Positions 39,424 through 47,749 of a DNA stretch of 64,000 nucleotides are shown here, piece after piece. The position numbers and the translations under genes are program-made. The notes under the pieces were generated by a model. That model searched no databases. It was not told the DNA's origin and was given only the letters and a program-made list of their open reading frames with translations. Every line of letters starts with the position of its first letter. Position 1 is the stretch's first letter. The stretch comes from Actinomycetota bacterium (lineage in GTDB: Bacteria; Actinomycetota; Actinomycetes; Actinomycetales; Microbacteriaceae): the NCBI GenBank assembly GCA_947449765.1, contig CANFSP010000004.1:1-64000 (forward strand), given 5' to 3'.

Positions 39424-40661
39424 TGGGTGACGCGTGTTCCTTTTCCAACTACGGTGATGCCTGTCTCCGTGACGGTGAATCCTCGTGCCAGGTCACGCTC
39501 CCGATTAACCCCCACGGTTGCACCTGGGTCGACAATCACTTCTTTATCGAGAATAGCCCGTCTGATTTCAGCGTCGGCTCCGATGTGCGAGTGATCAAAG
39601 ACGATTGAATCAATAACTGTCGCACCAGAATCAATTCTGTTCCAGGGACCCAACACAGATCTCTCGATGTGAGCCCCTTGAATGACAGAACCGAGGGAGA
39701 CAATTGAGTCGATAGCATTTCCCACCCTGCCTCGACTATCGCGAACGAACTTCGCCGGGGGAGAGTTGACCAACATCGAATAGATGGGCCACTGATTGTT
39801 GTAGAGGTTGAAAATGGGATACGCGGCAACGAGATCTTGGTGCGCCTCAAAAAAAGATTCAATGGTTCCCACGTCGCGCCAGTAATCTGCGTCTCGAGCC
39901 GTGGACCCGGGAACCTCATTGAGTCGGAAGTCGTAAACACCAGCTGCATTCTGACGTACAAAGAATGGGATGATGTCCCCGCCCATATCGTGAGACGAAT
40001 CGGACTGCTCACCGTCACGCTCCACTGCCTCGATGAGAGCGTCGGCATCAAAGACGTAGTTTCCCATTGAAACGAGTACTTCATGCGGGCTGTCGGCGAG
40101 CCCGATTGGATCCGAAGGCTTCTCCCTAAACGCCGCGATCGTGGTTGGGTCGTGCTGATCGACCTCGATAACACCAAAAGATGAAGCGAGAGAAATCGGT
40201 TGGCGAATAGCCGCCACAGTTGCACTTTTACCCGACGCGATATGCGCCTCGATCATCTGTGAAAAGTCCATCCGATATACGTGATCGGCGCCTACGACAA
40301 CAACGATGTCCGGTTTTTCGTCCCGAATGAGGTTGAGGCTTTGTAATATTGCATCTGCGGATCCGGTAAACCATCGCTTACCGAGGCGCTGTTGAGCGGG
40401 TACCGACGCCACATAAGCGCCGAGGAGGCTTGACATGCGCCAGGTTTGTGAGACGTGTCTATCAAGGCTGTGCGACTTGTATTGAGTGAGCACCACAATC
40501 TGACGCAAGTCAGAATTGATGAGGTTAGAAATAGCGAAATCGATTAGTCGATACTGTCCACCAAACGGAACAGCCGGCTTTGCCCGGTCTGCAGTCAGCG
40601 GCATGAGGCGCTTGCCTTCGCCCCCCGCGAGAACAATTCCAAAGACCTTTTTGGCTCCCAT
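39420..40661 (-). CDS. glgC: Glucose-1-phosphate adenylyltransferase
   Basis: This 413-residue enzyme makes ADP-glucose, the activated donor for glycogen. The N-terminal nucleotidyltransferase fold has [16 protein letters not shown] and [14 protein letters not shown]. The [11 protein letters not shown]-like segment ([15 protein letters not shown]) and a C-terminal left-handed beta-helix follow. The start is probably leaderless: TAGGGT lies seven bases upstream. Its start codon is only 29 bases from that of divergent glgA. Confidence 0.96.
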   Translation of the reverse strand: MGAKKVFGIVLAGGEGKRLMPLTADRAKPAVPFGGQYRLIDFAISNLINSDLRQIVVLTQYKSHSLDRHVSQTWRMSSLLGAYVASVPAQQRLGKRWFTGSADAILQSLNLIRDEKPDIVVVVGADHVYRMDFSQMIEAHIASGKSATVAAIRQPISLASSFGVIEVDQHDPTTIAAFREKPSDPIGLADSPHEVLVSMGNYVFDADALIEAVERDGEQSDSSHDMGGDIIPFFVRQNAAGVYDFRLNEVPGSTARDADYWRDVGTIESFFEAHQDLVAAYPIFNLYNNQWPIYSMLVNSPPAKFVRDSRGRVGNAIDSIVSLGSVIQGAHIERSVLGPWNRIDSGATVIDSIVFDHSHIGADAEIRRAILDKEVIVDPGATVGVNRERDLARGFTVTETGITVVGKGTRVTQ

Positions 40662-40690
40662 GGCGTTTACCCTAACGCTAATCTGTCGAC
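40662..40690. promoter_or_regulatory. Back-to-back leaderless promoters of glgC and glgA
   Basis: The whole intergenic region is 29 bases. On the minus strand TAGGGT (40674-40669) lies seven bases before the glgC ATG; on the plus strand TAATCT (40679-40684) lies six bases before the glgA ATG. Four bases separate the two hexamers, so each -35 region must fall in or near the other gene's start. Confidence 0.65.
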
Positions 40691-41881
40691 ATGCGCATCG
40701 ATTTGCTCACTAAAGAATACCCACCACACATTTATGGGGGAGCTGGTGTGCACGTCACTGAACTCGTGAGGTCATTGCGCTCCCTGGATGAAGTATTCGT
40801 TCGCTGCTTTGGTGCTCCTCGCGACGAACCTGATGTGACCGGCTATGAGGTTCCGACCGAGTATTTATCGGCGAATCCTTCCGTGCAGACCCTCGCTGTG
40901 GACCTGCTCATGGCGCAGGATTGTGGGGGCGCCAGCTTGGTGCATTCGCACACGTGGTATGCCAACGAAGCCGGTCGTCTCGCGCAGCAACTCCATGCGA
41001 TTCCTCACGTCATCACGGCACACAGTCTTGAGCCCCTGCGCCCCTGGAAAGCTGAGCAACTTGGGGGTGGATACCGTTTGTCGAGTGACATCGAAAAACG
41101 TTCGTTCGAATCAGCTAATGCCGTTATTGCGGTGAGCGCGGGGATGCGCAACGACATCCTGCGGTGCTATCCGCACCTTGACCCCAACCGCGTTCACGTT
41201 GTGCATAACGGTATCGACACGGAAGTGTGGAAGCCAACGACTGACGCTGTCACTCTCGCAAAGTGGGGCATCAGCGAGAACCAACCGACCATCGTTTTTG
41301 TTGGCAGAATTACACGCCAAAAAGGGCTCCCGTATCTGTTGGCCGCGGTCCGTGACCTTCCTCGGGAGGTTCAAGTCGTCCTGTGTGCAGGAGCTCCCGA
41401 CACGCCTGAAATTATGGCCGAGGTTCAGAGTGCCGTCGCGCAACTCCAGAAGGAACGGGGTGGGGTCATTTGGATCGAGGAGCACCTCCCGCAACCACAG
41501 CTCGCCAGCATCCTTTCGGCCGCCACGGTCTTTGTCTGCCCGAGTATTTATGAACCGCTCGGCATCGTTAATCTTGAGGCGATGGCGTGTGGCATTCCTG
41601 TCGTGGGAACTTCAACGGGCGGGATTCCTGAGGTGGTCGTTGACGGCGAAACGGGATGGCTCGTTCCGATCGACCAGGTTCTCGATGGAACAGGAACACC
41701 AACTTCGCCGGATACGTTCGTGGCAGACCTCGCCAGAATTTTGACTCTCGCCGTTTCGGATCCTGCAGAAGCAGCTAAGCGAGGCGCGGCCGCTCGGGTC
41801 AGGGCACAAACTCATTTTTCCTGGGTCGAGATCGCTCAAAAAACGCGACACGTCTATCTCGACGCACTAGCTAGTGGATAA
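40691..41881 (+). CDS. glgA: Glycogen synthase, actinobacterial GlgA/GlgM type
   Basis: This 396-residue GT4-fold glycosyltransferase begins [17 protein letters not shown], with the substrate loop YGGAGVH. The donor site is [19 protein letters not shown], with the E-x7-E pattern. The mycobacterial homologue makes maltose-1-phosphate from ADP-glucose and glucose-1-phosphate, so either a synthase or GlgM role is possible. The leaderless start is supported by TAATCT six bases before ATG. Confidence 0.92.
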   Translation: MRIDLLTKEYPPHIYGGAGVHVTELVRSLRSLDEVFVRCFGAPRDEPDVTGYEVPTEYLSANPSVQTLAVDLLMAQDCGGASLVHSHTWYANEAGRLAQQLHAIPHVITAHSLEPLRPWKAEQLGGGYRLSSDIEKRSFESANAVIAVSAGMRNDILRCYPHLDPNRVHVVHNGIDTEVWKPTTDAVTLAKWGISENQPTIVFVGRITRQKGLPYLLAAVRDLPREVQVVLCAGAPDTPEIMAEVQSAVAQLQKERGGVIWIEEHLPQPQLASILSAATVFVCPSIYEPLGIVNLEAMACGIPVVGTSTGGIPEVVVDGETGWLVPIDQVLDGTGTPTSPDTFVADLARILTLAVSDPAEAAKRGAAARVRAQTHFSWVEIAQKTRHVYLDALASG

Positions 41882-41900
41882 GGTGCGAGCCGAACGCGGT

Positions 41901-41949
41901 CGACGGCACCTCCCGCTCACCGATTTCCGCTGACCGTGATGTGCCGTCG
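41901..41949. repeat. Long inverted repeat downstream of glgA
   Basis: CGACGGCAC (41901-41909) and GTGCCGTCG (41941-41949) are perfect nine-base inverted arms about 31 bases apart, with a smaller TCAC/GTGA pair inside. No T-run follows. It may be a U-less terminator for glgA or an operator, as it ends where the -35 of the next gene would lie. Confidence 0.5.
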
Positions 41950-41970
41950 GAATAGCACTTCATACATGGC

Positions 41971-41982
41971 TAGCATGAATGT
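41971..41982 (+). promoter_or_regulatory. Leaderless promoter of the ABC ATPase gene
   Basis: TAGCAT (41971-41976) plus six bases ends at the ATG. No Shine-Dalgarno is seen. Confidence 0.55.
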
Positions 41983-42774
41983 ATGTCTGCTCTCGTCACT
42001 CTCGACAACGTCACATTTTCTCGCGGTGACAAAAACATTCTCACTGGCGTCTCGTGGGTGGTGAAACCCGGCGAGCTATGGGTTGTCTTAGGTCCGAATG
42101 CTTCTGGTAAGACGACTCTGCTGGAGTTGGTCGCTGACTGGGAGACCCCCACTTCTGGGTCAGTTGAGGTTCTCGGTGACGATACCCAGTCGGAAGAGAG
42201 CGGATGGATTCGGCCACGTGTGGGAATCGCTTCCGCCGGCATGAACAAAAGGATTCCGCCACGCGAGAGTGTGCGCGACTCTATTGTTTCGGCGGCGTAC
42301 GCTGTTGCGAGCTCCGAAGGTGAGATTTTCGATGACGAAGATGTGCAGCGTGGAGAGCGCGTAGCTCGTGAGTGGGGCCTTGCAGAGTTGCTGGATGTCC
42401 CTCTGGAGGCTCTCAGTGAAGGCGAACTCAAAAAGACCCAAATAGCGCGGGCGACAATGACAGATCCAGAGCTTCTCCTGTTGGATGAACCAACCGCGGG
42501 TCTAGACCTTGGTGCTCGCGAAGAGCTTCTCTCTATCATCAATCTCTTTGCTCAGACACCTGGAGCGCCAACCATCATTTTGGTCACGCACCATGTTGAG
42601 GAAATTCCGCTCGGATTTACGCATGCGCTAATACTTTCGGGAGGCACAGTCGCCTCAGCGGGACCCATCGAATCCACCGTAACCAGCGAGGTTCTCTCAT
42701 CCGCTTTTGGCCGCCCGATCACGGTGTCGCGCGTAAATGGACGCTTGACGGCACAAGCAGGCACAGCCGTCTGA
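41983..42774 (+). CDS. Orphan ABC transporter ATP-binding protein
   Basis: This 263-residue single ABC domain has Walker [10 protein letters not shown] (37-45), a signature of [14 protein letters not shown] instead of the usual LSGGQ, Walker [13 protein letters not shown] and a switch His (VTHHVEEI). No permease or binding protein is encoded next to it. It resembles stand-alone ATPases of the YlmA/ModF-like sort. Substrate is unknown; it may pair with a permease elsewhere or have a non-transport role. Confidence 0.85.
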   Translation: MSALVTLDNVTFSRGDKNILTGVSWVVKPGELWVVLGPNASGKTTLLELVADWETPTSGSVEVLGDDTQSEESGWIRPRVGIASAGMNKRIPPRESVRDSIVSAAYAVASSEGEIFDDEDVQRGERVAREWGLAELLDVPLEALSEGELKKTQIARATMTDPELLLLDEPTAGLDLGAREELLSIINLFAQTPGAPTIILVTHHVEEIPLGFTHALILSGGTVASAGPIESTVTSEVLSSAFGRPITVSRVNGRLTAQAGTAV

Positions 42775-42827
42775 TAAGCTGTACCTCTATGCTTTCGCAG
42801 TACGCGACGAACACAACAAGGAATCCC

Positions 42828-43079
42828 ATGAAGGCTGATACCCACCCCACCTACGGTCCCGTCGTTTTTCACGACCTGGCTTCGGGAACGTCATTCTTGA
42901 CTCGTTCAACTCTTTCAAGCTCGAAGACCGTGACCTGGGAAGACGGCAACGAGTACCCTCTCGTTGACGTTGAAATTTCCAACGAGTCGCACCCGTTCTA
43001 CACGGGTAAGCAGCGCATCATGGACTCAGCAGGACGCGTTGAGAAGTTCAACCAGAGGTTCAAGGGCTTCTCCAAGTAA
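42828..43079 (+). CDS. rpmE2: 50S ribosomal protein bL31 type B
   Basis: This 83-residue protein has the type B features: [25 protein letters not shown], and no CxxC zinc site. In many bacteria the cysteine-free paralogue replaces the zinc form under Zur control during zinc limitation; no Zur box is apparent here. The ATG at 42828 has AAGGAA just upstream (42818-42823). A strong terminator follows. Confidence 0.95.
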   Translation: MKADTHPTYGPVVFHDLASGTSFLTRSTLSSSKTVTWEDGNEYPLVDVEISNESHPFYTGKQRIMDSAGRVEKFNQRFKGFSK

Positions 43080-43089
43080 TTTTTTTTTG

Positions 43090-43126
43090 ACGTGTGACCT
43101 CCCTGACGGGGAGGTCACACGTTTTT
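43090..43126 (+). terminator. Strong terminator after rpmE2
   Basis: A perfect 14-base stem (43090-43103 with 43109-43122) with a five-base loop and a T-run. It is preceded by a T-tract, not an A-tract, so it acts mainly on the plus strand. Confidence 0.95.
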
Positions 43127-43130
43127 AAGA

Positions 43131-43838
43131 TCAACGCACTGGCCACAGTCCGTCGTCGCGGAAGGGCTTCTCGCCTTTCTTGCGCAAGAATTCGGCAAAA
43201 CTTGCAGCCTGCTCGGCCGACCATCCGATTTGTTTGTCGTGCAACTCCAGAGCAGACATGTTCAATTGATCTGGAAATTTTCGAGCCAGGGCCTGAGCCA
43301 CACGTCCCGCAGCTATCGCATCCGCCGAGGCATCGTGTGCGTTGTCCAGTGTGATTCCATAATGAATTGTCGCGGCAGATAGAGTTCGCTTGCCCTGTCG
43401 GTAACGGTCAACAAACTTGTCGATAACCATCGGATCAACAATTGGTCTCGGGTTTTCCAGCGGCGCCAACCCATAACGCAGAGCTTCACGATTCAGAATG
43501 CTGAAGTCATAAGCCGCGTTGTATGCGACAACGGCAATACCCTCGTCAAAAAGAGTTTGGAGGTGGGTCACTATGTCGTAGATGGCGCCCTCGGGGTCGG
43601 AACCATTCTCACGGGCATATTCGGTCGTCACACCGTGTACCGCGGAGGCCCTCTCTGGAATCTCGATGCCAGGATTGATGAGCCAGTCACGCGCGCGATG
43701 AGATTCTCCAGATTCGTCAAGGACACTGATGTGCGCCGTAACAATTCGTGTCGTTTCAACCGCTAGACCTGTGGTTTCCGTGTCGAAGACTGCGATCTCT
43801 CGTGCCCATAGCGGAATGATCTGTTCGTGTTCGCTCAT
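43131..43838 (-). CDS. DEDDh-type 3'-5' exonuclease (DnaQ-like)
   Basis: This 235-residue exonuclease has the DEDDh residues: Asp19 and Glu21 in FDTETTGL, Asp111 in AYNAAYDFS, and His168 and Asp173 in AHDASADA. Such stand-alone proteins are called polymerase III epsilon-like, but they may act in repair or RNA processing. The C-terminal region (KQIGWSAEQAASFAEFLRK) looks like the extension seen in actinobacterial homologues. The start is leaderless: TATTCT (43850-43845) lies six bases before ATG. Confidence 0.88.
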   Translation of the reverse strand: MSEHEQIIPLWAREIAVFDTETTGLAVETTRIVTAHISVLDESGESHRARDWLINPGIEIPERASAVHGVTTEYARENGSDPEGAIYDIVTHLQTLFDEGIAVVAYNAAYDFSILNREALRYGLAPLENPRPIVDPMVIDKFVDRYRQGKRTLSAATIHYGITLDNAHDASADAIAAGRVAQALARKFPDQLNMSALELHDKQIGWSAEQAASFAEFLRKKGEKPFRDDGLWPVR

Positions 43839-43850
43839 TCGTTCAGAATA
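43839..43850 (-). promoter_or_regulatory. Leaderless promoter of the DnaQ-like gene
   Basis: On the minus strand TATTCT (43850-43845) plus six bases leads straight to the ATG. Confidence 0.55.
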
Positions 43851-43917
43851 GGACAGTTGACAGACAAGATGGGCTGAGCCCGTGCCTGGTCACCCTCATC
43901 AGACGACCGCAGCGCCG

Positions 43918-43930
43918 TAGACTGACACTC
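43918..43930 (+). promoter_or_regulatory. Leaderless promoter of the alpha/beta hydrolase gene
   Basis: TAGACT (43918-43923) is followed by a seven-base spacer and the GTG start. Confidence 0.5.
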
Positions 43931-44830
43931 GTGAAATCCGTTCGATCGCCGTTTTCCTTTTCGCGAGAAAGCTTTCCGGCAGAGAACGTCTACACCGACG
44001 GTGATCAGGTCACTTTCTACTGGGAATATGGAAGGCCGCATCGCTCCAAGCCGACTTTGGTTTTTGTCCATGGGTTTCGGGGAGACCACCACGGGCTCGA
44101 GTACATAGTGTCATTCCTCGCCGATGATTTTCACTGCGTCGTGCCCGATCTACCAGGTTTCGGCAAATCGAGTGATTTTGCCTTTCCCGCAACCATCGAG
44201 GCCTACGCGTCGTGGCTAGTTGGGTTTGTTGGCCATGTCGTAGGTCAACGCGAAGTTGTCATCATCGGGCACTCATTTGGAACGATTGTCGTCAGCGCCG
44301 CAATTGACGCCGGTATGACAGGTTCCGATGTTGTTCTCATCAATCCCATCGCCGAGAACGCACTCACGGGTCCTCGCGCGGTGGCAACCCGTCTCGCCGT
44401 TTTTTATTATCGGCTCGGTCAGTGGCTTCCAGAAAAGCTGGGATTTGCACTTTTGCGCGCGCGGCTCGTCGTGCGCATCATGAGCGTCACTATGACAAAG
44501 ACGCACAACCGCATGTTGCGACGGTGGATTCATTACCAGCACGATTTGTATTTCAGCGATTTCCACTCTCGCAAGGCTGTGTTGCAAGCATTTAGCGCTT
44601 CTGTCACGCACGATGTCTCTGAGTTCGTGCCTGCAATGACCATGCCGGTTTTGCTGATTGTTGCTGAAAATGACGACATCACACCGCTATCTGCGCAATA
44701 TCGGCTTGCCGAGTCCCTCCCGCAGTCACAGCTGCGCGTCATAGGGGAGGTAGGTCACCTCATCCATTACGAAGCTGCAGAAGAGGCGGCTGCATCCATC
44801 GCACAATTTGTATCGGGTTCTGCCAGATGA
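43931..44830 (+). CDS. Alpha/beta-hydrolase
   Basis: This 299-residue alpha/beta-hydrolase has the oxyanion-hole HGF (47-49), nucleophile Ser115 in GHSFGT, acid Asp248 or Asp249 in AENDD, and catalytic His276 in VGHLIHYE. A helical cap with a Tyr/Arg-rich stretch (about 150-210) lies between. Substrate is unknown. It is coupled to the glycosyltransferase by an ATGA overlap, suggesting a joint role in envelope lipid or glycan metabolism (inference). Confidence 0.85.
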   Translation: MKSVRSPFSFSRESFPAENVYTDGDQVTFYWEYGRPHRSKPTLVFVHGFRGDHHGLEYIVSFLADDFHCVVPDLPGFGKSSDFAFPATIEAYASWLVGFVGHVVGQREVVIIGHSFGTIVVSAAIDAGMTGSDVVLINPIAENALTGPRAVATRLAVFYYRLGQWLPEKLGFALLRARLVVRIMSVTMTKTHNRMLRRWIHYQHDLYFSDFHSRKAVLQAFSASVTHDVSEFVPAMTMPVLLIVAENDDITPLSAQYRLAESLPQSQLRVIGEVGHLIHYEAAEEAAASIAQFVSGSAR

Positions 44831-45936
44831 GTGTCGTGAAACACATCGGGTTTGACGCTCGATACGTACGAATCGACCACCACGATGGGATTTCACGTTT
44901 CAGCGCTCGAGTTGGTTCAGCGCTCTGGAATCGTGTCTCGAAGACGACCGGGTGGAAGATGACCTTTCTGATCTCCGACGAGCGTCAACGAGAGCACCTG
45001 CCTTCTGATGCTCCCGTTGTCCTGGCATCTAGTCCAACGAGCCTGAGTGAACCCTTTTTCGCGAGATCAATTAATAATCTAAATTTCGACGTCGTCTATT
45101 CACCAATGCAAACGATGGGTTCGCGAGGCCGAAAGTTTCGACTCGTGTTGACAGTGCACGACCTCATCTATTACAGCCATCCCATGCCCCCACGGCAATT
45201 TCATCCCCTGCTTCGCCTGGTCTGGCGGCTCTACCACCTCTGGTGGTTTCCGCAAAGGATGCTCCTCAATGGCGCTGATTCTGTCGTGGCGGTTTCCCAC
45301 ACGACGGCTTCACTCATCGGGGCCCACAAACTCACCAAGCGACCTACACACGTCGTCTACAACGCATCAGACCTGTCGAGTGTTTCATCGTCGCACCAAG
45401 CTTTTCCGTTTCATTCGAGAGAAAAGACTCTGGTGTACATGGGATCTTTTCTTCCCTATAAAAATGTCGAAACGCTCATCGACATGGCAAACCAGCTACC
45501 CGATTACCGGCTTCACCTTCTCAGCCGGATAGATCCGAGAGACAAGTCTCGTCTGGAGAAAAAAGTGGAACACAGCAACGTTGTCTTTCACAATGGCGTG
45601 TCAGATGACGAGTATGTCGAGATCCTGTCCGTCAGTCATGCGCTGCTCACCGCATCACTCGATGAAGGGTTCGGTATTCCCGTGATTGAAGCGATGGTTT
45701 TGGGCACTCCAGTTATTTGTTCCGACATTCCCATTTTTCGCGAAATAGGCGCTACCGCAGCCCTGTACATAAATCCTCACCAATCACACACCTTGGTTGA
45801 TGCCGTTCGTTCTTTGGAGGACGAGGTGTTGTGGAAAAGACATTCCGCTCTGGGGTTAGAACAGTCACAGAAGTTTAACTGGGACCAGTCTGCGGAAGAG
45901 TTATTCGATGTCCTCAAGGACTGCGCTGACTTCTAG
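44827..45936 (+). CDS. GT4-family glycosyltransferase
   Basis: This 369-residue GT-B glycosyltransferase starts GFDARYVRIDHHDGISRF, with TVHDLIYYSHP and VVAVSHTTA in the acceptor half and ASLDEGFGIPVIEAM as the donor-binding E-x7-E motif. It resembles mannosyltransferases of the GT4 family; sugar and acceptor are unknown. The ATG overlaps the hydrolase stop. The 3' end overlaps the convergent sirtuin gene by 36 bases. Local base composition is a little more A/T-rich than in the neighbours. Confidence 0.85.
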   Translation: MSVVKHIGFDARYVRIDHHDGISRFSARVGSALWNRVSKTTGWKMTFLISDERQREHLPSDAPVVLASSPTSLSEPFFARSINNLNFDVVYSPMQTMGSRGRKFRLVLTVHDLIYYSHPMPPRQFHPLLRLVWRLYHLWWFPQRMLLNGADSVVAVSHTTASLIGAHKLTKRPTHVVYNASDLSSVSSSHQAFPFHSREKTLVYMGSFLPYKNVETLIDMANQLPDYRLHLLSRIDPRDKSRLEKKVEHSNVVFHNGVSDDEYVEILSVSHALLTASLDEGFGIPVIEAMVLGTPVICSDIPIFREIGATAALYINPHQSHTLVDAVRSLEDEVLWKRHSALGLEQSQKFNWDQSAEELFDVLKDCADF

Positions 45937-46776
45937 ACTCGCGGCCAGTTGCGAGAGGACCTCAGAAGCTCCGAGGTTAACTTTTCCGGTCGCGACATGA
46001 TCGAGATGTGTTTTTCCACGATTGACAATGAAGACGGGGATGCGAGACTTTCGGGCTGTCTGAACGAGGCGAACAGCGGAATTGACGGCAAGTGAAGAAC
46101 CTACGACGAGAAGCGTTTTGGACCGAGAAATTGTTTCACGAGCCGCAGAATATGTTCTTACGGGAACGGATTCACCAAAGAACACAACATCTGGTTTCAA
46201 GACGCCGGCACACACACTGCAGTCAGGAATGCTGAGTGACCCGGTCAGTGAAGAAATACTGTCGTTGGTCTCTAAATCGATGTCGAAGTCCGGGCTCAAA
46301 TCATTGAGCCAGGGGTTGGCGTCAACCATTGCACTGTGGATGTCGGTCCGAGAGAACTGCTGTCCGCACGATACGCAGACAACGTTTCCCAGCGAGCCAT
46401 GTAACTCAATAACGTGACGATTTCCTGCGAGTCTGTGGAGACCATCGACGTTTTGTGTGACAAGTCCAGTGAGCATCCCGGCCTGTTCCAGGTCGGCCAA
46501 AACGCGGTGACCTTGATTGGGTAGAGCGTTGGCAAATCGCGACCAGCCTCGATGGGCGCGGAGCCAATAGTGCGCACGTGCGCGACGCGAACCAAGAAAA
46601 TCATCAATGGTAATGGTCTGCCGCTGCCGACTGCCGAGACCGCGATAATCGGGGATTCCAGAATCTGTGCTCACACCTGCACCAGAAATGACTGATACCG
46701 AGCCCTGCTCAAAGGCACGCGCAATAGCATCGAGAACATCACGTTCATCGATGGCTGAGGCGTTACTCTCGCGCAT
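45901..46776 (-). CDS. SIR2-family NAD-dependent protein deacetylase
   Basis: This 291-residue sirtuin has GAGVSTDSGIPDYRG (32-46), TQNVDGLHR, the catalytic His in ELHGSLG, and two zinc-binding cysteine pairs (CVSCG and CSVCAG). LKPDVVFFGE follows. It removes acyl groups from lysines using NAD. The start is leaderless with TAATCT six bases upstream. It overlaps the convergent glycosyltransferase by 36 bases. Confidence 0.9.
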   Translation of the reverse strand: MRESNASAIDERDVLDAIARAFEQGSVSVISGAGVSTDSGIPDYRGLGSRQRQTITIDDFLGSRRARAHYWLRAHRGWSRFANALPNQGHRVLADLEQAGMLTGLVTQNVDGLHRLAGNRHVIELHGSLGNVVCVSCGQQFSRTDIHSAMVDANPWLNDLSPDFDIDLETNDSISSLTGSLSIPDCSVCAGVLKPDVVFFGESVPVRTYSAARETISRSKTLLVVGSSLAVNSAVRLVQTARKSRIPVFIVNRGKTHLDHVATGKVNLGASEVLSQLAASLEVSAVLEDIE

Positions 46777-46792
46777 CCCTATAGATTAGGCT
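46777..46792. promoter_or_regulatory. Overlapping divergent promoters of sirtuin and TrmH-family genes
   Basis: On the minus strand TAATCT (46788-46783) lies six bases before the sirtuin ATG. On the plus strand TAGGCT (46787-46792) would start the methyltransferase transcript near 46799. The hexamers overlap by two base pairs. Confidence 0.55.
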
Positions 46793-46837
46793 CGGTTCGT
46801 TTCGTCCATGTTTCCTCAGAAGGAAAGAAAAATAACT

Positions 46838-47650
46838 GTGCCCCACATCATCGAGTGCACAGACTTGTCTGATCCTCGTCTCCACGACTTCACGAATCTC
46901 ACGGATGTCGCCCTGCGGCGCGTACAAGAGCCTGCTGAGGGGATCTACATCGCCGAGTCCTTGAAAGTTATTTCTCGAGCAATAGCCGTTGGTCATAGTC
47001 CACGCGCGATTCTCTGTGGGAGGGAATGGCTTTCTCAGGTCGAGACCCTAACGAGTGGCCTCGATACGCTACCGATATTTGTAGGTTCGTCGGAACTTCT
47101 TGAACACATCACGGGATACCACGTGCATCGTGGCGCTCTAGCGGCGATGAGTAGGCCCGCAGGTCTGAACGTCATCGATGTGGTCCGAGAAGCTAACTCC
47201 CTCGTCATCCTCGAAGGCATCATGGATCACACGAACGTGGGAGCAATCTTTCGTTCTGTAGTCGCATTAGGTGCTGACGCTGTCCTGATCACGAACGATT
47301 GTGCGGATCCGCTCTACCGTCGCAGCGTCCGTGTGTCGATGGGGGCAGCTCTCAGCGTCCCGTGGGCTCGAATGACCTCGTGGACAGAAACCCGGAGCAT
47401 TCTTGAATCCTCTGGTTTCACCATCGCCGCACTCTCTCTCACGCCACACGCAGTGCCAATCTCAGAAACCTCATTGTCGTCGCTGCACAAAGTGGCCCTC
47501 GTCTTGGGTTCGGAAGGAAACGGCCTGAGCGAAGTCGCCCTCAAACATTCAGACCTTGAGGTCTATATTCCTATGCGCAACGGTGTTGACTCTCTCAATG
47601 TTTCCGCAGCTGCTGCGGTAGCCATGTTCAGTGTTTTCGGGACTTCTTGA
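46838..47650 (+). CDS. TrmH/SpoU-family RNA methyltransferase
   Basis: This 270-residue SPOUT protein has an N-terminal substrate-binding domain (about 1-100) and the SpoU catalytic knot: NVGAIFRSVVALGAD (motif 1), LVLGSEGNGLS (motif 2) and IPMRNGVDSLNVSAAAA (motif 3). It 2'-O-methylates rRNA or tRNA ribose; the target is not deducible. The GTG at 46838 is favoured: AAGGAA lies 12 bases upstream and the N-terminus fits. An ATG at 46808 is the alternative. Confidence 0.85.
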   Translation: MPHIIECTDLSDPRLHDFTNLTDVALRRVQEPAEGIYIAESLKVISRAIAVGHSPRAILCGREWLSQVETLTSGLDTLPIFVGSSELLEHITGYHVHRGALAAMSRPAGLNVIDVVREANSLVILEGIMDHTNVGAIFRSVVALGADAVLITNDCADPLYRRSVRVSMGAALSVPWARMTSWTETRSILESSGFTIAALSLTPHAVPISETSLSSLHKVALVLGSEGNGLSEVALKHSDLEVYIPMRNGVDSLNVSAAAAVAMFSVFGTS

Positions 47651-47681
47651 ACTGGTCTGCGTGACTCCGTTTGGTGGGCAG

Positions 47682-47704
47682 CGGACTTTATCCTGTCAAG
47701 TCCG
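47682..47704. repeat. Inverted repeat with -10-like loop
   Basis: CGGACTT (47682-47688) and AAGTCCG (47698-47704) are perfect inverted arms with a nine-base loop that contains TATCCT. It lies between the TrmH-family gene and the repeat protein. It could be an operator or a terminator lacking a T-run. Confidence 0.4.
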
Positions 47705-47737
47705 TGGTGTCACTGAGCAATGCTGCGTCGAGTGACT

Positions 47738-47749
47738 TATCCTGACAAC
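47738..47749 (+). promoter_or_regulatory. Leaderless promoter of the repeat protein gene
   Basis: TATCCT (47738-47743) plus six bases ends at ATG 47750. Confidence 0.55.

Noticed and set aside
39536-40225. 229-residue minus-strand frame inside glgC
   Set aside because: It is an out-of-frame reading of the clearly conserved glgC; Ser/Arg-rich, no start signal.
42745-42827. Zur box or riboswitch ahead of rpmE2
   Set aside because: Type B L31 genes are often zinc-regulated, but no palindromic Zur-like site was found in the short upstream region.
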